This document shows, piece after piece, positions 32,558 to 42,057 of a stretch of 64,000 bases of DNA; position 1 is the first letter of the stretch; every line of letters begins with the position of its first letter. The stretch comes from Salinibacterium sp. SWN248 (GTDB lineage Bacteria > Actinomycetota > Actinomycetes > Actinomycetales > Microbacteriaceae). The stretch spans positions 372,001 to 436,000 of the forward strand of contig NZ_JADYWW010000001.1 in NCBI RefSeq assembly GCF_015864575.1, read 5' to 3'. Made by a program: the position numbers and the translations under genes. The notes under the pieces were generated by a model, which searched no databases, was not told the origin of the DNA, and saw nothing but the letters and a program-made list of their open reading frames with translations.

Positions 32558-34015
32558 CTAGTCGATCACTGACTGCTTCGCCTTCACCGGCAGCATGAGC
32601 GCGAGGCCGGCGAGCAGCACGATCACGATTCCGACGATGCCAAAGCGAGTGTCGCCCGTCATCGCGACGAAGAGAGTGAAGAGGCCGGGAGCGAGGAAGC
32701 TCACGGCACGACCCGTTGTGGCATACAGGCCGAAGATCTCGCCTTCACGCCCGACCGGTGTGATGCGAGCGAGGAAGCTGCGGCTTGCTGCTTGAACGGG
32801 CCCGACGAAGAGGGTCAAGAAGAGGCCCGCGATCCAGAACCCGGTTTTGGCGTCGCCGACGAAGAGCACTGCCAAGCCGGCGAGTACGAGACCGATCAGT
32901 GAGCCGATGATCACGTTCTTGGCGCCGAGCGTGTCGTCGAGCCATCCGCCAATAAAGGTTCCGATGCCGGCGACCAAGTTGGCGGCCACCGCGAAGTAGA
33001 TGACCTCGCTCGGGCTGAAGCCGAAGACCTGGGCCGCAATGATCGCGCCGAAAGTGAAGACGGCGGCGAGACCATCACGGAAGACCGCGCTGGCGAGCAA
33101 GAACATGAGAACCTGCGGGCTCTTCTTGGCGAGCGTCTTGATGGTGCCAAGAAGCTTGGCGTAGCTGGCCAAGAAACTCACGCGGTTTTCACGAGCTCCC
33201 GCAGGAATCTCGGGAACTGCAATCAGCACCGGAATAGCGAAGATCGCGAACCACGCTGCCGAGGCCAGCACGGCATAACGGATGTCGAGAGCCCCGCCCT
33301 CTGTGCCAAACGGAACGTTCAGGAGGCCGTTGCCGGTGTCGCTTCCGAAGTTCTGGATGAACAACACGAGCAGGATGATCAGCAGCACGATTCCGCCGAT
33401 GTAGCCCATGCCCCAACCGAACCCGGAGACCCGACCGACTGTCTTGGGCGTGGATACCTGCACGAGCATCGCGTTGTAGTTGACGCTGGCGAACTCGAAG
33501 AAGATGTTGCCGGCGGCCAGAAGGGCAGCGCCGAGGTAAATGTAGGAGGGTACGGGGGCGACGAAGAACATCGCACCCATTGCCACGACGACTAGCCCAG
33601 TGTTGATCGCGAGCCAGAGCTTGCGACGCCCCGACCCGTCGGAACGCTGACCAAGAATCGGAGCCAAGAGCGCAACGAGGATGCCGGCGATAGTGAGGGC
33701 ACCGGAGATGACTGTGGTGTTGTTGGCCTTCGCGAGCACGAGCGCGGGATTCTTTTCGTCATCACCGGCGGCGGCAATGATCTCAGGATCGATAAAAAGA
33801 CCACTCGCCAGGTAGGTGCTGAACACAAAAGTGGTGACGACGGCGTTGAACGCGGCGGAGCCCCAATCCCAGAGCGCCCACGCGCGAACGCGGCTCTTGG
33901 GGATCGGAGAATCAGCGAGGAGCCCCTGCCCCACGGTGCCGATGGCCCGCGTGTTGGAGACGCAGGGAACAGCGGGAACGCTAGGGACGTCGTTGTCGGG
34001 AGTCTTGTCCGTCAT
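32558..34015 (-). CDS. MFS transporter, UMF1/Atg22 family
   Basis: A 485-residue membrane protein with about 12 helices. RAWALWDWGSAAFNAVVTTFV (read from its start) near residue 45 and FVGPVQAASRSFLARITP in the second half are hallmarks of the UMF1/Atg22 major-facilitator group, whose eukaryotic member exports amino acids from the vacuole. The bacterial substrate is unknown. The N-terminal 40 residues are cytoplasmic and polar. Convergent with nothing; its start faces the adhesin promoter region. Confidence 0.88.
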   Translation of the reverse strand: MTDKTPDNDVPSVPAVPCVSNTRAIGTVGQGLLADSPIPKSRVRAWALWDWGSAAFNAVVTTFVFSTYLASGLFIDPEIIAAAGDDEKNPALVLAKANNTTVISGALTIAGILVALLAPILGQRSDGSGRRKLWLAINTGLVVVAMGAMFFVAPVPSYIYLGAALLAAGNIFFEFASVNYNAMLVQVSTPKTVGRVSGFGWGMGYIGGIVLLIILLVLFIQNFGSDTGNGLLNVPFGTEGGALDIRYAVLASAAWFAIFAIPVLIAVPEIPAGARENRVSFLASYAKLLGTIKTLAKKSPQVLMFLLASAVFRDGLAAVFTFGAIIAAQVFGFSPSEVIYFAVAANLVAGIGTFIGGWLDDTLGAKNVIIGSLIGLVLAGLAVLFVGDAKTGFWIAGLFLTLFVGPVQAASRSFLARITPVGREGEIFGLYATTGRAVSFLAPGLFTLFVAMTGDTRFGIVGIVIVLLAGLALMLPVKAKQSVID

Positions 34016-34513
34016 GCGAACAGGCTAGTGGTGCGGGGTAAACAATTGGCGCTGAAGATGCGACGCGCGTGTTGGGTCCCCGATTCTGCGGTGACAAAGC
34101 TCTCGACAACTAGACCACTTTCCGCTGCGCGCGGTGTCCCCCGGTTCGCGTTGTTGCACAGTGAACGGCGGCTGCGGTTGAGCGACAGAAGGTCCCAGGG
34201 AAGTGGCAACTGACGAAAGAAGCTGAGAAATAGTCCGAGGATCCCGCCGAATTGCTCACTCGTCGCAATGAACTTGGGATTAGTTCGATTCGGAGGCATC
34301 TAGGCGTTAGGGGACAATCCGGGGTACGTTTGACACTAGTAGACCTTCTCGTATACCCCGCAGTTAGTGGAATGCGAATGGTCTCGTCGCTTCGGATGCA
34401 TGTGTTGTTGTGCCACGAAACGTCCCTATGTCTGCTTGTCCGCCTTAACTACGTGACGACGGCGGCTCCGCTTAACCTCCTTGACCAACGCACCCGCCCT
34501 GTAAGGCCATTCT
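34016..34513. other. 498-bp non-coding region upstream of the first giant surface protein
   Basis: No convincing gene in either strand. It carries the divergent promoters of the MFS gene and the giant gene. A good sigma-70-like promoter is at 34330-34357; GGGGTA (34321-34326) and TATACCCC (34352-34359) could form a stem around it. About 150 bases of untranslated leader would precede the GTG at 34514. I see no recognisable riboswitch. Confidence 0.6.
34330..34357 (+). promoter_or_regulatory. Promoter of the first giant surface-protein gene
   Basis: Consensus -35 TTGACA (34330-34335), 16-bp spacer, -10 TATACC (34352-34357). It is the best vegetative promoter I see in the window and lies on the strand and side expected for the gene at 34514. 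Confidence 0.55.
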
Positions 34514-37500
34514 GTGAAGCTTCTCCTGCGTCCGCTGCTCGTCGCCGCTCTTATTGCGGCGAGCATCACCGTTCCTGCGTCCATCGCCACCGCGGCGGGT
34601 AACCCTGACGTGCAGCTTGATCGCGAGGTCGCCGCTTCTACGCTCTACGGCAGTGACGTTTCCGTGACGCTGTCGGCGCAGCAATCTTCGGTGCCCGCCA
34701 TTAACGCCTATAACTTGACGTTCACCGACGTATTGCCTCCCGGCGCGACGCTCACCGATTCGAGCTATCCCGTTAGCCAGCAGATTGCCCTCCCCGGCGG
34801 AGCGACGAAGCTCATTTGGAGCAATGTGGCTGACCTGTCTGCGGGTATCGTCGTGCCGCTGACGTACTCGTTCTCTTACGACACCGCTACCTACGACGTG
34901 GATGACTCGTTCACGAGCACTGCGGAAGCGTTCGTCAACTCCAACCCTCGAATCGTGGATGAGTTCGACCCCGTGACGGGCGAAGTCGACGAAGACACCC
35001 GCACCGGGTGGGACACAGCAGAATCAACGACAACGCTAATTCCCTTTGAGCTCACTAAGGCTGAGCCGAGCACTGAGGGTGAACTGCAGCGCGGTGTTCA
35101 TGACAACAAGACCGTTTACACGCTGAAAGTTACTAACAACAGCGTTAATGAGAGCACCAACTTCTCAATCGTTGACTACCTGCCTGCCGGGCTCGAATTC
35201 CTTGGCTGCACAACGCAAGACAACAGCGCCGCCAGCACTGAGGAGTACCCCGGGTCAGGAAGCATCGACGACACGCTCTTCCCGGCGGACGTCAATTGCA
35301 ACGGCTTCGTACCCACGACATCCACGGTGACTATCGACCCCGATGGAGCCGGGCCGCTCCTCAGCGATGTCTACACGAGGGTGGAATGGACCTCTCTCGG
35401 CACGATCGCCGATGGAGCAACGCTCACCATCAACTATGCCGCAGCGATCCCGTTGCGGGAGAACGTTGCAGCCGTGGGCATTGCGACTGCAAATCTTGAC
35501 AACAACACGGGAGCCCTGACCGAAGACGAGCAAGAACTCACCAACTACGCGGTTGCTACCGGAACTTACGGGGCAACGGTTTACACGGATGATGCCACTG
35601 CTACGGTGACCGCTGAAGACTTGGCCATTCACAAGTCTGTTGACGAAGAGTCAATTGCTCAAGGTGACACGAGCATCTGGTTGCTTGACTTCCAGACCTC
35701 AGAATATGCGCTGTCGACGAGCGTTCTGAGCATCGTCGACACCATCCCTGATGGGCTCGACTACGTCACAAGCTCGCTCACGCCCGAATCTGTCGTAACC
35801 AACGCCGACGGCACGATCACGGTGTCATGGAACGCAGCAGCGTTTGCGGCGGCATCCGCATCGGCAACGATTACCGTGACCACGACGACGCGCACCGAGT
35901 ACCGCAACGGTGGCGGCCCAGTGAGCTCGAATGACTCGTGGACCAACGCGGTCACCCTCGACGCGACTGCCGAAATTATTACCGCTAGCGATGGAAGCAC
36001 GGCAGCGCTTCCCGTGGTTGACGCATCGAGTGCCGGCCAAACAGCTCAGGGCATCAGCATCAACAAGCGCGTCGCGCAGCCAGCGGCTATCGCCACAACC
36101 TGTGGTGACGAAACTGGCTTAGTGTTCAGCGAAACCGTCACCGGTCCATTCCACCCTGGCGATCTGGTCTGTTACGAACTGACCGTTGATTTCCCGGGAA
36201 TCTTGGACACACTCGAAACTACTGTCGCCGACTTCCTCCCTGCTGGTTTCACCTATGAATCCTTCGAATACACCCCGGCCAGCACGCTGACGGCGGCCGA
36301 TGGAGTTGTCTTTTCCAACACAGCGGATTCACCGCTGCTGAGTTGGAACGTCGGCGAGGTAGATGCCTCCGCTGAATTCCAGGTGATCGTCTCAGCCAGA
36401 ATCACTGATCCTGCTGCGATCACCGACGGCTCGATCACGGCAAATATCATGAAGATGACCTACGAAAACAGCGCTGGTGATGTATTCCAGTTGCGCGATA
36501 GCGCGGACACTCTCGTCGAGAAGCCGATCGTAAGTTTGGCTAAAGGAATTACCGAGCTCAACGCAAACCCGATCGGCGGAGCACCGGTTGACACGCTCAC
36601 GGTGCAGGCGACCGATCGTGTGACCTACTCCATCGTGGTGACTAATACAGGAAGCCAAGCAGCAGACAATATTTCGATCCGTGACAATCTGCCGAGCCTG
36701 TTGGAATGCTCCGATATAGAGAACATCAGCGACGCGGGAGTGTGTGGAGCACCCGCACCCGCGCGCTCCATCGAGTGGACGATCCCAGCCTCAGTGGCTG
36801 CTGGCGACAGCTACACGGTGACCTATGACGTCATAACCCCCGTTGACTCGTCGCTGGGAGATGTGTTCCTTAACACCGCAGGGGTGCGCGACTACGAAGG
36901 TGCCACGAACAGCGGCGATCCGCAGGTGTACGTTCCCGAGAACAACATCGACCCCACGCTGGAAGATGACGCCAACAGTGTTGAGGCGAAAGACACCGCG
37001 ACCGCGAATATCGACAGCCCGACCGTAGTGAAGACGGCTACAACCTCGATCAGTGAATCCGGAAATAACGCCGGAACTGAGGCCACGATCGGTGAACTCA
37101 TCACCTACACCGTGACCACCACGATCTCTGAGGGAGCGAGCGCATTCAACGACCCAGCGGTGACCGACGTCATCAGCGACGATCTCGCCATTGTCGGAAT
37201 TCCGACGTTTACTGTCGACGGAGGCGCTCCGCAGGACGCGGATGTCAGTGGTCAGTTGGTGACGGCGCCTCTAGGTGCGACGTACGAAAATGTTGCGAAC
37301 AGCGGCGATGACCTCGTCGTGCTCACCATCGTGGTGCGCGTTCGTGATGCCAGCGGTCCGGTTCGCGGCGAAACCGTTTCCAACAATGCGACCTTCGCGT
37401 GGGACCACATTGATGGCGCCAGCGATTCTGGTGAGAGCGACAGCGTCACGACCACCATCGTCGAACCTGATATCGATCTCCAGAAGAGCAGCAACGCGGT

Positions 37501-40500
37501 AGATAACGAAGCCGCCGCTGGGCAACTCCTCGAATACACGCTTGAATTGCGCAACAGCGGTGCTGCAGACGTCTCGACCGCACACGACACTCTCGTCGTT
37601 GACACCCTCCCGGATACGGTCCAGCCCATTGATGCCTTCGGTGACCCCGTCAGCGGCGACCAAACACTCCCCGGCGGCGGCGAATGGAACGAAAGCGCTC
37701 GTACCATCACCTTCGCCGTCGCGAGCATTGCTCCCGGCGCGGGCCCCGACCTCACCTATACCGTCATCGTCGATGACCCGTTGCGCGGCGGCGCCACCAT
37801 CGTGAACACGGTGGATGCTACGACGACGTCGATCGCCGGCGCTGATCCTGACGAACGCAATTCTGATTCAGCGCTCGGCACTGAGGTTGGTGGCTACCAA
37901 GACTCCAGCAGTGTGACGCTGCAGACACCCGGGGTTGGCGTCAACAAGACTGCAACCCCCGCAACGCGCACGATTGGTGAGGTTGTCACCTACACGGTTG
38001 AGGTGACGATCCCCGAGAGCGTTGTTGCAGACGACACCACCATCATCGACACGATGCCGGCTAATGTGCGTTTTGGTGAGTTCCTCGACTCTGTATGTGA
38101 CCAAGAAGGCACCCCGTGTGCGGCAACTACCGAGGTTCTCGGTGCGCCAAGCGCGACTGACCGCACCATCGGTTTCTTCATCGGCGACTTTGATCCTGCT
38201 GTGGCTGAAGACCGGGTCATCACGTTCCGCTATACGGGTATCGTGACGACGGCTGCTACAGACGGCAGCACGCTCGTTAATACCGTGCGGCCCTATTGGA
38301 ACGACACGAACCTCATCGCGGGCACCCCGACAACGGTGCCTGATCCGGATGATTTCGACGCTGTTGGAACGCCCTCGACCGCGAACACCGCGGTAGTCGA
38401 GCCGACCCTGACGATTGACAAGAACGTGAACGGTCCGCTTACTGGGCCGGACGCGCGACGGGCCGAGCCTGGTGAGCCTCTCGACTACACGATCATCGTG
38501 ACTAACACGGGCACCTCGCCCGCCTACGACATCACAGTGACGGATACGCCTGACGACCGCGTTACCGCGTTCACTAGTACAGACCCGGCCGGTGTCACGA
38601 ACAATGACTCCGACCCCTCTGACGGAAATTTGAGCTGGACAATTGCTGGTCCGCTCGCGATCGGCGACTCCGTCATCATCACGTATTCCGTGACGATGCC
38701 GCTTCTCGATGAGGCCGACGAAAACGTGGATTCGGCCGAGGTTGTGAACACCGCAGACGTTTCGCAGTACTTTGGCGTTCCTGCGGCTGACCGCGATCTG
38801 TTGATCGACTACAACGATTACGACAACGTGACTGAAGATGTCGTCAGCGTCGAACTCGACCTCGCTTCGATCGGTGATTACATCTGGTACGACGTCAATA
38901 ATGACGGCGTGCAGGATACTGGCGAGTCTCTCCTCGAAGGCGTTGGTGTGACCGTCGTGTACCTCGGCGCCGACGGCATCTTCGGTACTGCCGACGATGA
39001 GACGTTCACCACCGCAACCGACTCTCTCGGTGAGTACGTGGTCGAAAACCTTCCCGGTGGAACTTACCGGGTGACTGTAGATGCGTCGACGCTGCCTGCG
39101 GGCATGACGCCGAGCTTCGACCTCGATGGTGGCGCTACAACGCCCAACGGTGTGTGGCAAGGCGCGCTCGCCGAGGATGCTGCCAAGCGTGACGTGGACT
39201 TCGGTTACACCGGCACCGGTTCGATCGGTAACTACATCTGGTTCGACCAGAACACGGATGGCGTTCAGGATGCGAATGAGCCAGGACTCCCCGGCGCGAG
39301 CGTCACGGTTGTCTCCGGAGGACTCGATGGTGACCTCGCAACCACGGCAGACAACATCACGTTCACAACCTCCACGGATGACAACGGACAGTACACCGTA
39401 GGCAATCTGCCGGCGGGCCCATACACCGTTACCGTGAGTGATTTGCCTGCCGGATACTCGGTGGTCTCCGACCCGAGCGGCGGAACGAGCTCGACGTCGA
39501 CGACATCATTGACGGCGGGCCAGAACCGCACCGATCAGGACTTCGGGTACAACGGCACCGCATCCATCGGTGACTACGTCTGGCTTGATCGCAATAACGA
39601 CGGCGTTCAAGACCTGACTGAGCGCGGCATCTTTGGTGCACAGGTTCAGCTCACCTGGTTTGGCGAAGACGGTGTTCTTGGCGGTGGCGATGATGGCGTA
39701 TTCACCACCACGACTGACGCGTCAGGCGCCTACATTTTCCCCAATCTATTGCCGGGAGAATACTCGGTACAGATCCTCGGTGGCCTGCCCGACGGTGTCG
39801 TGAATAGTTTCGACCTCGACGGAAACAACAATTCGCAAACTCCGGTATCCCTCGCCATCGGTGAGGCAGTCGACGCCGTCGACTTCGGCTACTTCGCGGA
39901 TTCCGTCATTGGTGACCGAGTGTGGTGGGACCGCAACGCTGATGGTGTTCAGGATGCCGACGAGCCTGGCCTCAGCGGCGTCGACATCCGAGTCACGTAT
40001 TTTGGTTCTGACGGCGTTCCCGGCGGAACCGGTGCGGACAGCGACCTCGTGTACACCGCTCAGACTGATGCTGAGGGTGACTGGATTGTCATCAACATTC
40101 CTGACGGCGAGTACCTCGTAGAAGTTATTGGCGGTATTCCTTCGGGGTTCGAGCAAACCTATGACGATGACAGCGGAACTGTTGGTCTTGACGACAACTC
40201 GGCGATCACTCTAGTGGGCTCTAATCTCAATCAGGACTTCGGTTACACGGGAGATTCCAGTATCTCCGACACTGTCTGGCTCGATCTGAATAACGATGGT
40301 GTCGAGGATTCGGGAGAGCCCGGTCTGCCCAACGTTGACGTGACCCTGGTCTGGTTCGGACCGGATGGCGCAGTAGGTGGCGGTGATGATGTCACGTCGG
40401 TTGAAACCACAGATGACAACGGTCAGTACCTCTTCGATGGTCTGCCCGAGGGCAACTACTCGGTGACTGTCGACACTGCGACACTGCCGGCTGGTCTTCT

Positions 40501-41770
40501 GCCCACCTTTGACGCTGATGCTGGAACGAACCAACCGACGCCAGGCACGCCAGCCTCTGGCGTCGACGCGGATTCCACTACGGCCGTAGCGCTTCCGGCA
40601 GGAACCGATCTCGAGAACATCGACTTCGGCTATGCCGCCACCGGTTTGATCGGCGACACCGTGTGGCTCGATCAAAACGGCGATGGTGTTGTCGATGACG
40701 GCGAAGCGGGAATCCCCGAGGTCGACGTCACGCTCACGTGGGCTGGCCTTGATGGCATCCTCGGCAACGCTGACGATGTGGTCTCGACCACGACGACGGA
40801 TGACAGCGGTAACTACCTTTTCGAGGACCTCCCCGAGGGTTTGTTCACCGTGGAACTGACTAATCTTCCCGCGGGAATCGTCGCGACGGCTGATCCCGAT
40901 GGTGGGTTTGACGACGCATCGCAGCTCATCCTCTCTGCTAGTGAAGAGAACCGTGACCAGAACTTCGGCTACGCCGGTGATGCTGGCGTTGGCGACCTGC
41001 TCTGGCTCGATGTGGACAACGATGGAGTGCAGGGAACGAATGAACCTGGTCTTGAAGGAATCGTGATTACCGTCACGAGCCCTGGTGCCGACGGCGTGTT
41101 TGGCACCGCTGACGACATCACCATCACGACCATGACGGATGAGAACGGTAACTACCTCGAAGAGGGACTACCAGCCGGCGAGGTGCAGGTTTCCTATGAT
41201 CCGACGACGCTGCCTGCGGGCTATGTGCCCAGCGCGGACCTCGACGGTGGCGACTTGTTCGAAACGACGGCCACGCTCACCGCGGGAGAAACCCGCGACG
41301 ATGTTGACTTCGTCGTGATCGGAAGTGCCACTCTCACCGGTGTTGTCTTCGATGACCCTGATGGGGATGGCATCCGTGACAGCGGAGAAGCAGGCATTCC
41401 GGATGCAACGGTTGATGTCGTGTGGGCTGGGCCGAACGGCCCCGTCACAATCACGGTGATCACTGACGCGAGTGGTGAGTGGATCCTCACGAACCTGCCG
41501 GCGGGAACCTACACGGCAACGGTCGATCTCGACACTGTCGATCCTGACTTCCGGCCGACCACCGGAACGTCGTCGACGGTGGAGCTGCCAGCCTTTGGCT
41601 CGCGCTCCGTCATTCAGGGGCTCACGACGATGTTGCTCGCGTTCACCGGCACCAATATCGCTTGGGGTGGAGGGCTCGCGGTGCTTCTGTTGCTTGCCGG
41701 GCTCCTGCTCGTGGCCGCGCGGACTCGTGCCGGCGTCAGAGAGACGCGGGCATTGACGACAGGCAAGTAA
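34514..41770 (+). CDS. Giant wall-anchored surface protein (DUF11 and SdrD-B repeats), copy 1
   Basis: A 2418-residue exported protein. Signal peptide (LLLRPLLVAALIAASITVPA), then about 1420 residues of beta-rich DUF11/isopeptide-type repeats (segments such as VVTNTGSQAADN and YTVTTTISEGAS), then eight SdrD-B-like domains starting near residues 1452, 1568, 1682, 1795, 1914, 2043, 2155 and 2271, each with a W/F-x-D-x-[ND]-x-DG-[VI]-x-D calcium-type loop (for example WFDQNTDGVQDANEPG). C terminus: LAFTG (2375-2379), a membrane helix and a basic tail, the sorting signal read by class E sortases. Probably a long stalk for adhesion. GTG start after TAAGG. Strongly similar to the next gene. Confidence 0.9.
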   Translation: MKLLLRPLLVAALIAASITVPASIATAAGNPDVQLDREVAASTLYGSDVSVTLSAQQSSVPAINAYNLTFTDVLPPGATLTDSSYPVSQQIALPGGATKLIWSNVADLSAGIVVPLTYSFSYDTATYDVDDSFTSTAEAFVNSNPRIVDEFDPVTGEVDEDTRTGWDTAESTTTLIPFELTKAEPSTEGELQRGVHDNKTVYTLKVTNNSVNESTNFSIVDYLPAGLEFLGCTTQDNSAASTEEYPGSGSIDDTLFPADVNCNGFVPTTSTVTIDPDGAGPLLSDVYTRVEWTSLGTIADGATLTINYAAAIPLRENVAAVGIATANLDNNTGALTEDEQELTNYAVATGTYGATVYTDDATATVTAEDLAIHKSVDEESIAQGDTSIWLLDFQTSEYALSTSVLSIVDTIPDGLDYVTSSLTPESVVTNADGTITVSWNAAAFAAASASATITVTTTTRTEYRNGGGPVSSNDSWTNAVTLDATAEIITASDGSTAALPVVDASSAGQTAQGISINKRVAQPAAIATTCGDETGLVFSETVTGPFHPGDLVCYELTVDFPGILDTLETTVADFLPAGFTYESFEYTPASTLTAADGVVFSNTADSPLLSWNVGEVDASAEFQVIVSARITDPAAITDGSITANIMKMTYENSAGDVFQLRDSADTLVEKPIVSLAKGITELNANPIGGAPVDTLTVQATDRVTYSIVVTNTGSQAADNISIRDNLPSLLECSDIENISDAGVCGAPAPARSIEWTIPASVAAGDSYTVTYDVITPVDSSLGDVFLNTAGVRDYEGATNSGDPQVYVPENNIDPTLEDDANSVEAKDTATANIDSPTVVKTATTSISESGNNAGTEATIGELITYTVTTTISEGASAFNDPAVTDVISDDLAIVGIPTFTVDGGAPQDADVSGQLVTAPLGATYENVANSGDDLVVLTIVVRVRDASGPVRGETVSNNATFAWDHIDGASDSGESDSVTTTIVEPDIDLQKSSNAVDNEAAAGQLLEYTLELRNSGAADVSTAHDTLVVDTLPDTVQPIDAFGDPVSGDQTLPGGGEWNESARTITFAVASIAPGAGPDLTYTVIVDDPLRGGATIVNTVDATTTSIAGADPDERNSDSALGTEVGGYQDSSSVTLQTPGVGVNKTATPATRTIGEVVTYTVEVTIPESVVADDTTIIDTMPANVRFGEFLDSVCDQEGTPCAATTEVLGAPSATDRTIGFFIGDFDPAVAEDRVITFRYTGIVTTAATDGSTLVNTVRPYWNDTNLIAGTPTTVPDPDDFDAVGTPSTANTAVVEPTLTIDKNVNGPLTGPDARRAEPGEPLDYTIIVTNTGTSPAYDITVTDTPDDRVTAFTSTDPAGVTNNDSDPSDGNLSWTIAGPLAIGDSVIITYSVTMPLLDEADENVDSAEVVNTADVSQYFGVPAADRDLLIDYNDYDNVTEDVVSVELDLASIGDYIWYDVNNDGVQDTGESLLEGVGVTVVYLGADGIFGTADDETFTTATDSLGEYVVENLPGGTYRVTVDASTLPAGMTPSFDLDGGATTPNGVWQGALAEDAAKRDVDFGYTGTGSIGNYIWFDQNTDGVQDANEPGLPGASVTVVSGGLDGDLATTADNITFTTSTDDNGQYTVGNLPAGPYTVTVSDLPAGYSVVSDPSGGTSSTSTTSLTAGQNRTDQDFGYNGTASIGDYVWLDRNNDGVQDLTERGIFGAQVQLTWFGEDGVLGGGDDGVFTTTTDASGAYIFPNLLPGEYSVQILGGLPDGVVNSFDLDGNNNSQTPVSLAIGEAVDAVDFGYFADSVIGDRVWWDRNADGVQDADEPGLSGVDIRVTYFGSDGVPGGTGADSDLVYTAQTDAEGDWIVINIPDGEYLVEVIGGIPSGFEQTYDDDSGTVGLDDNSAITLVGSNLNQDFGYTGDSSISDTVWLDLNNDGVEDSGEPGLPNVDVTLVWFGPDGAVGGGDDVTSVETTDDNGQYLFDGLPEGNYSVTVDTATLPAGLLPTFDADAGTNQPTPGTPASGVDADSTTAVALPAGTDLENIDFGYAATGLIGDTVWLDQNGDGVVDDGEAGIPEVDVTLTWAGLDGILGNADDVVSTTTTDDSGNYLFEDLPEGLFTVELTNLPAGIVATADPDGGFDDASQLILSASEENRDQNFGYAGDAGVGDLLWLDVDNDGVQGTNEPGLEGIVITVTSPGADGVFGTADDITITTMTDENGNYLEEGLPAGEVQVSYDPTTLPAGYVPSADLDGGDLFETTATLTAGETRDDVDFVVIGSATLTGVVFDDPDGDGIRDSGEAGIPDATVDVVWAGPNGPVTITVITDASGEWILTNLPAGTYTATVDLDTVDPDFRPTTGTSSTVELPAFGSRSVIQGLTTMLLAFTGTNIAWGGGLAVLLLLAGLLLVAARTRAGVRETRALTTGK
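38869..41420 (+). repeat. Eight tandem SdrD-B-like domain repeats in copy 1
   Basis: Units of about 110-130 codons. Each opens with SIGDxxW followed by DxNxDGVQD and EPG, and ends near a NxDFGY motif. The last unit (FDDPDGDGIRDSGEAG) is more divergent. Repeats are diverged at DNA level, so recent recombination within the array is not evident. Confidence 0.85.
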
Positions 41771-41788
41771 TAGCGATTGCACGATAGG

Positions 41789-41838
41789 CGCGGTGAGTGC
41801 GCGGGGCCAGCTGGTTCTGTTCGCACTCACCGCGTTTG
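41789..41838 (+). terminator. Terminator after giant gene copy 1
   Basis: A 13-bp perfect stem, CGCGGTGAGTGCG (41789-41801) and CGCACTCACCGCG (41822-41834), with a 20-base loop followed by TTTG. It is 18 bp after the stop and closely resembles the terminator of copy 2. Confidence 0.85.
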
Positions 41839-42057
41839 TCGTTGTAGCGGGGCGATGGGGGACGTAGACGCGTCTGTGTACCCCTTTATGTGGGCTATTG
41901 AGGGGACTGAGCATCCCCTACGGTTGAATATGGTCCGCGCGATGAGCACCCGACACTGAGCTCGTTTTACGGCGACCAACCCGACATCACCCGAGTTATC
42001 TGCGGCCTATCTCCCGATATTAGGTAGGCCCTAGGTCAATCCTGAAGGTCTTACCCC

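Noticed and set aside
34200-34260. CTGAGA sequence upstream of the adhesin considered as part of a TPP riboswitch
   Set aside because: The second conserved TPP-element segment and P2/P4 helices are absent, and the gene downstream is unrelated to thiamine.
37868-39160. Long minus-strand open frame (430 codons) inside the first giant surface-protein gene
   Set aside because: It lies entirely antisense to a well-supported gene, has no domain pattern and arises from the strand-biased GC codon use; Arg/Val/His-rich composition is typical of shadow frames.
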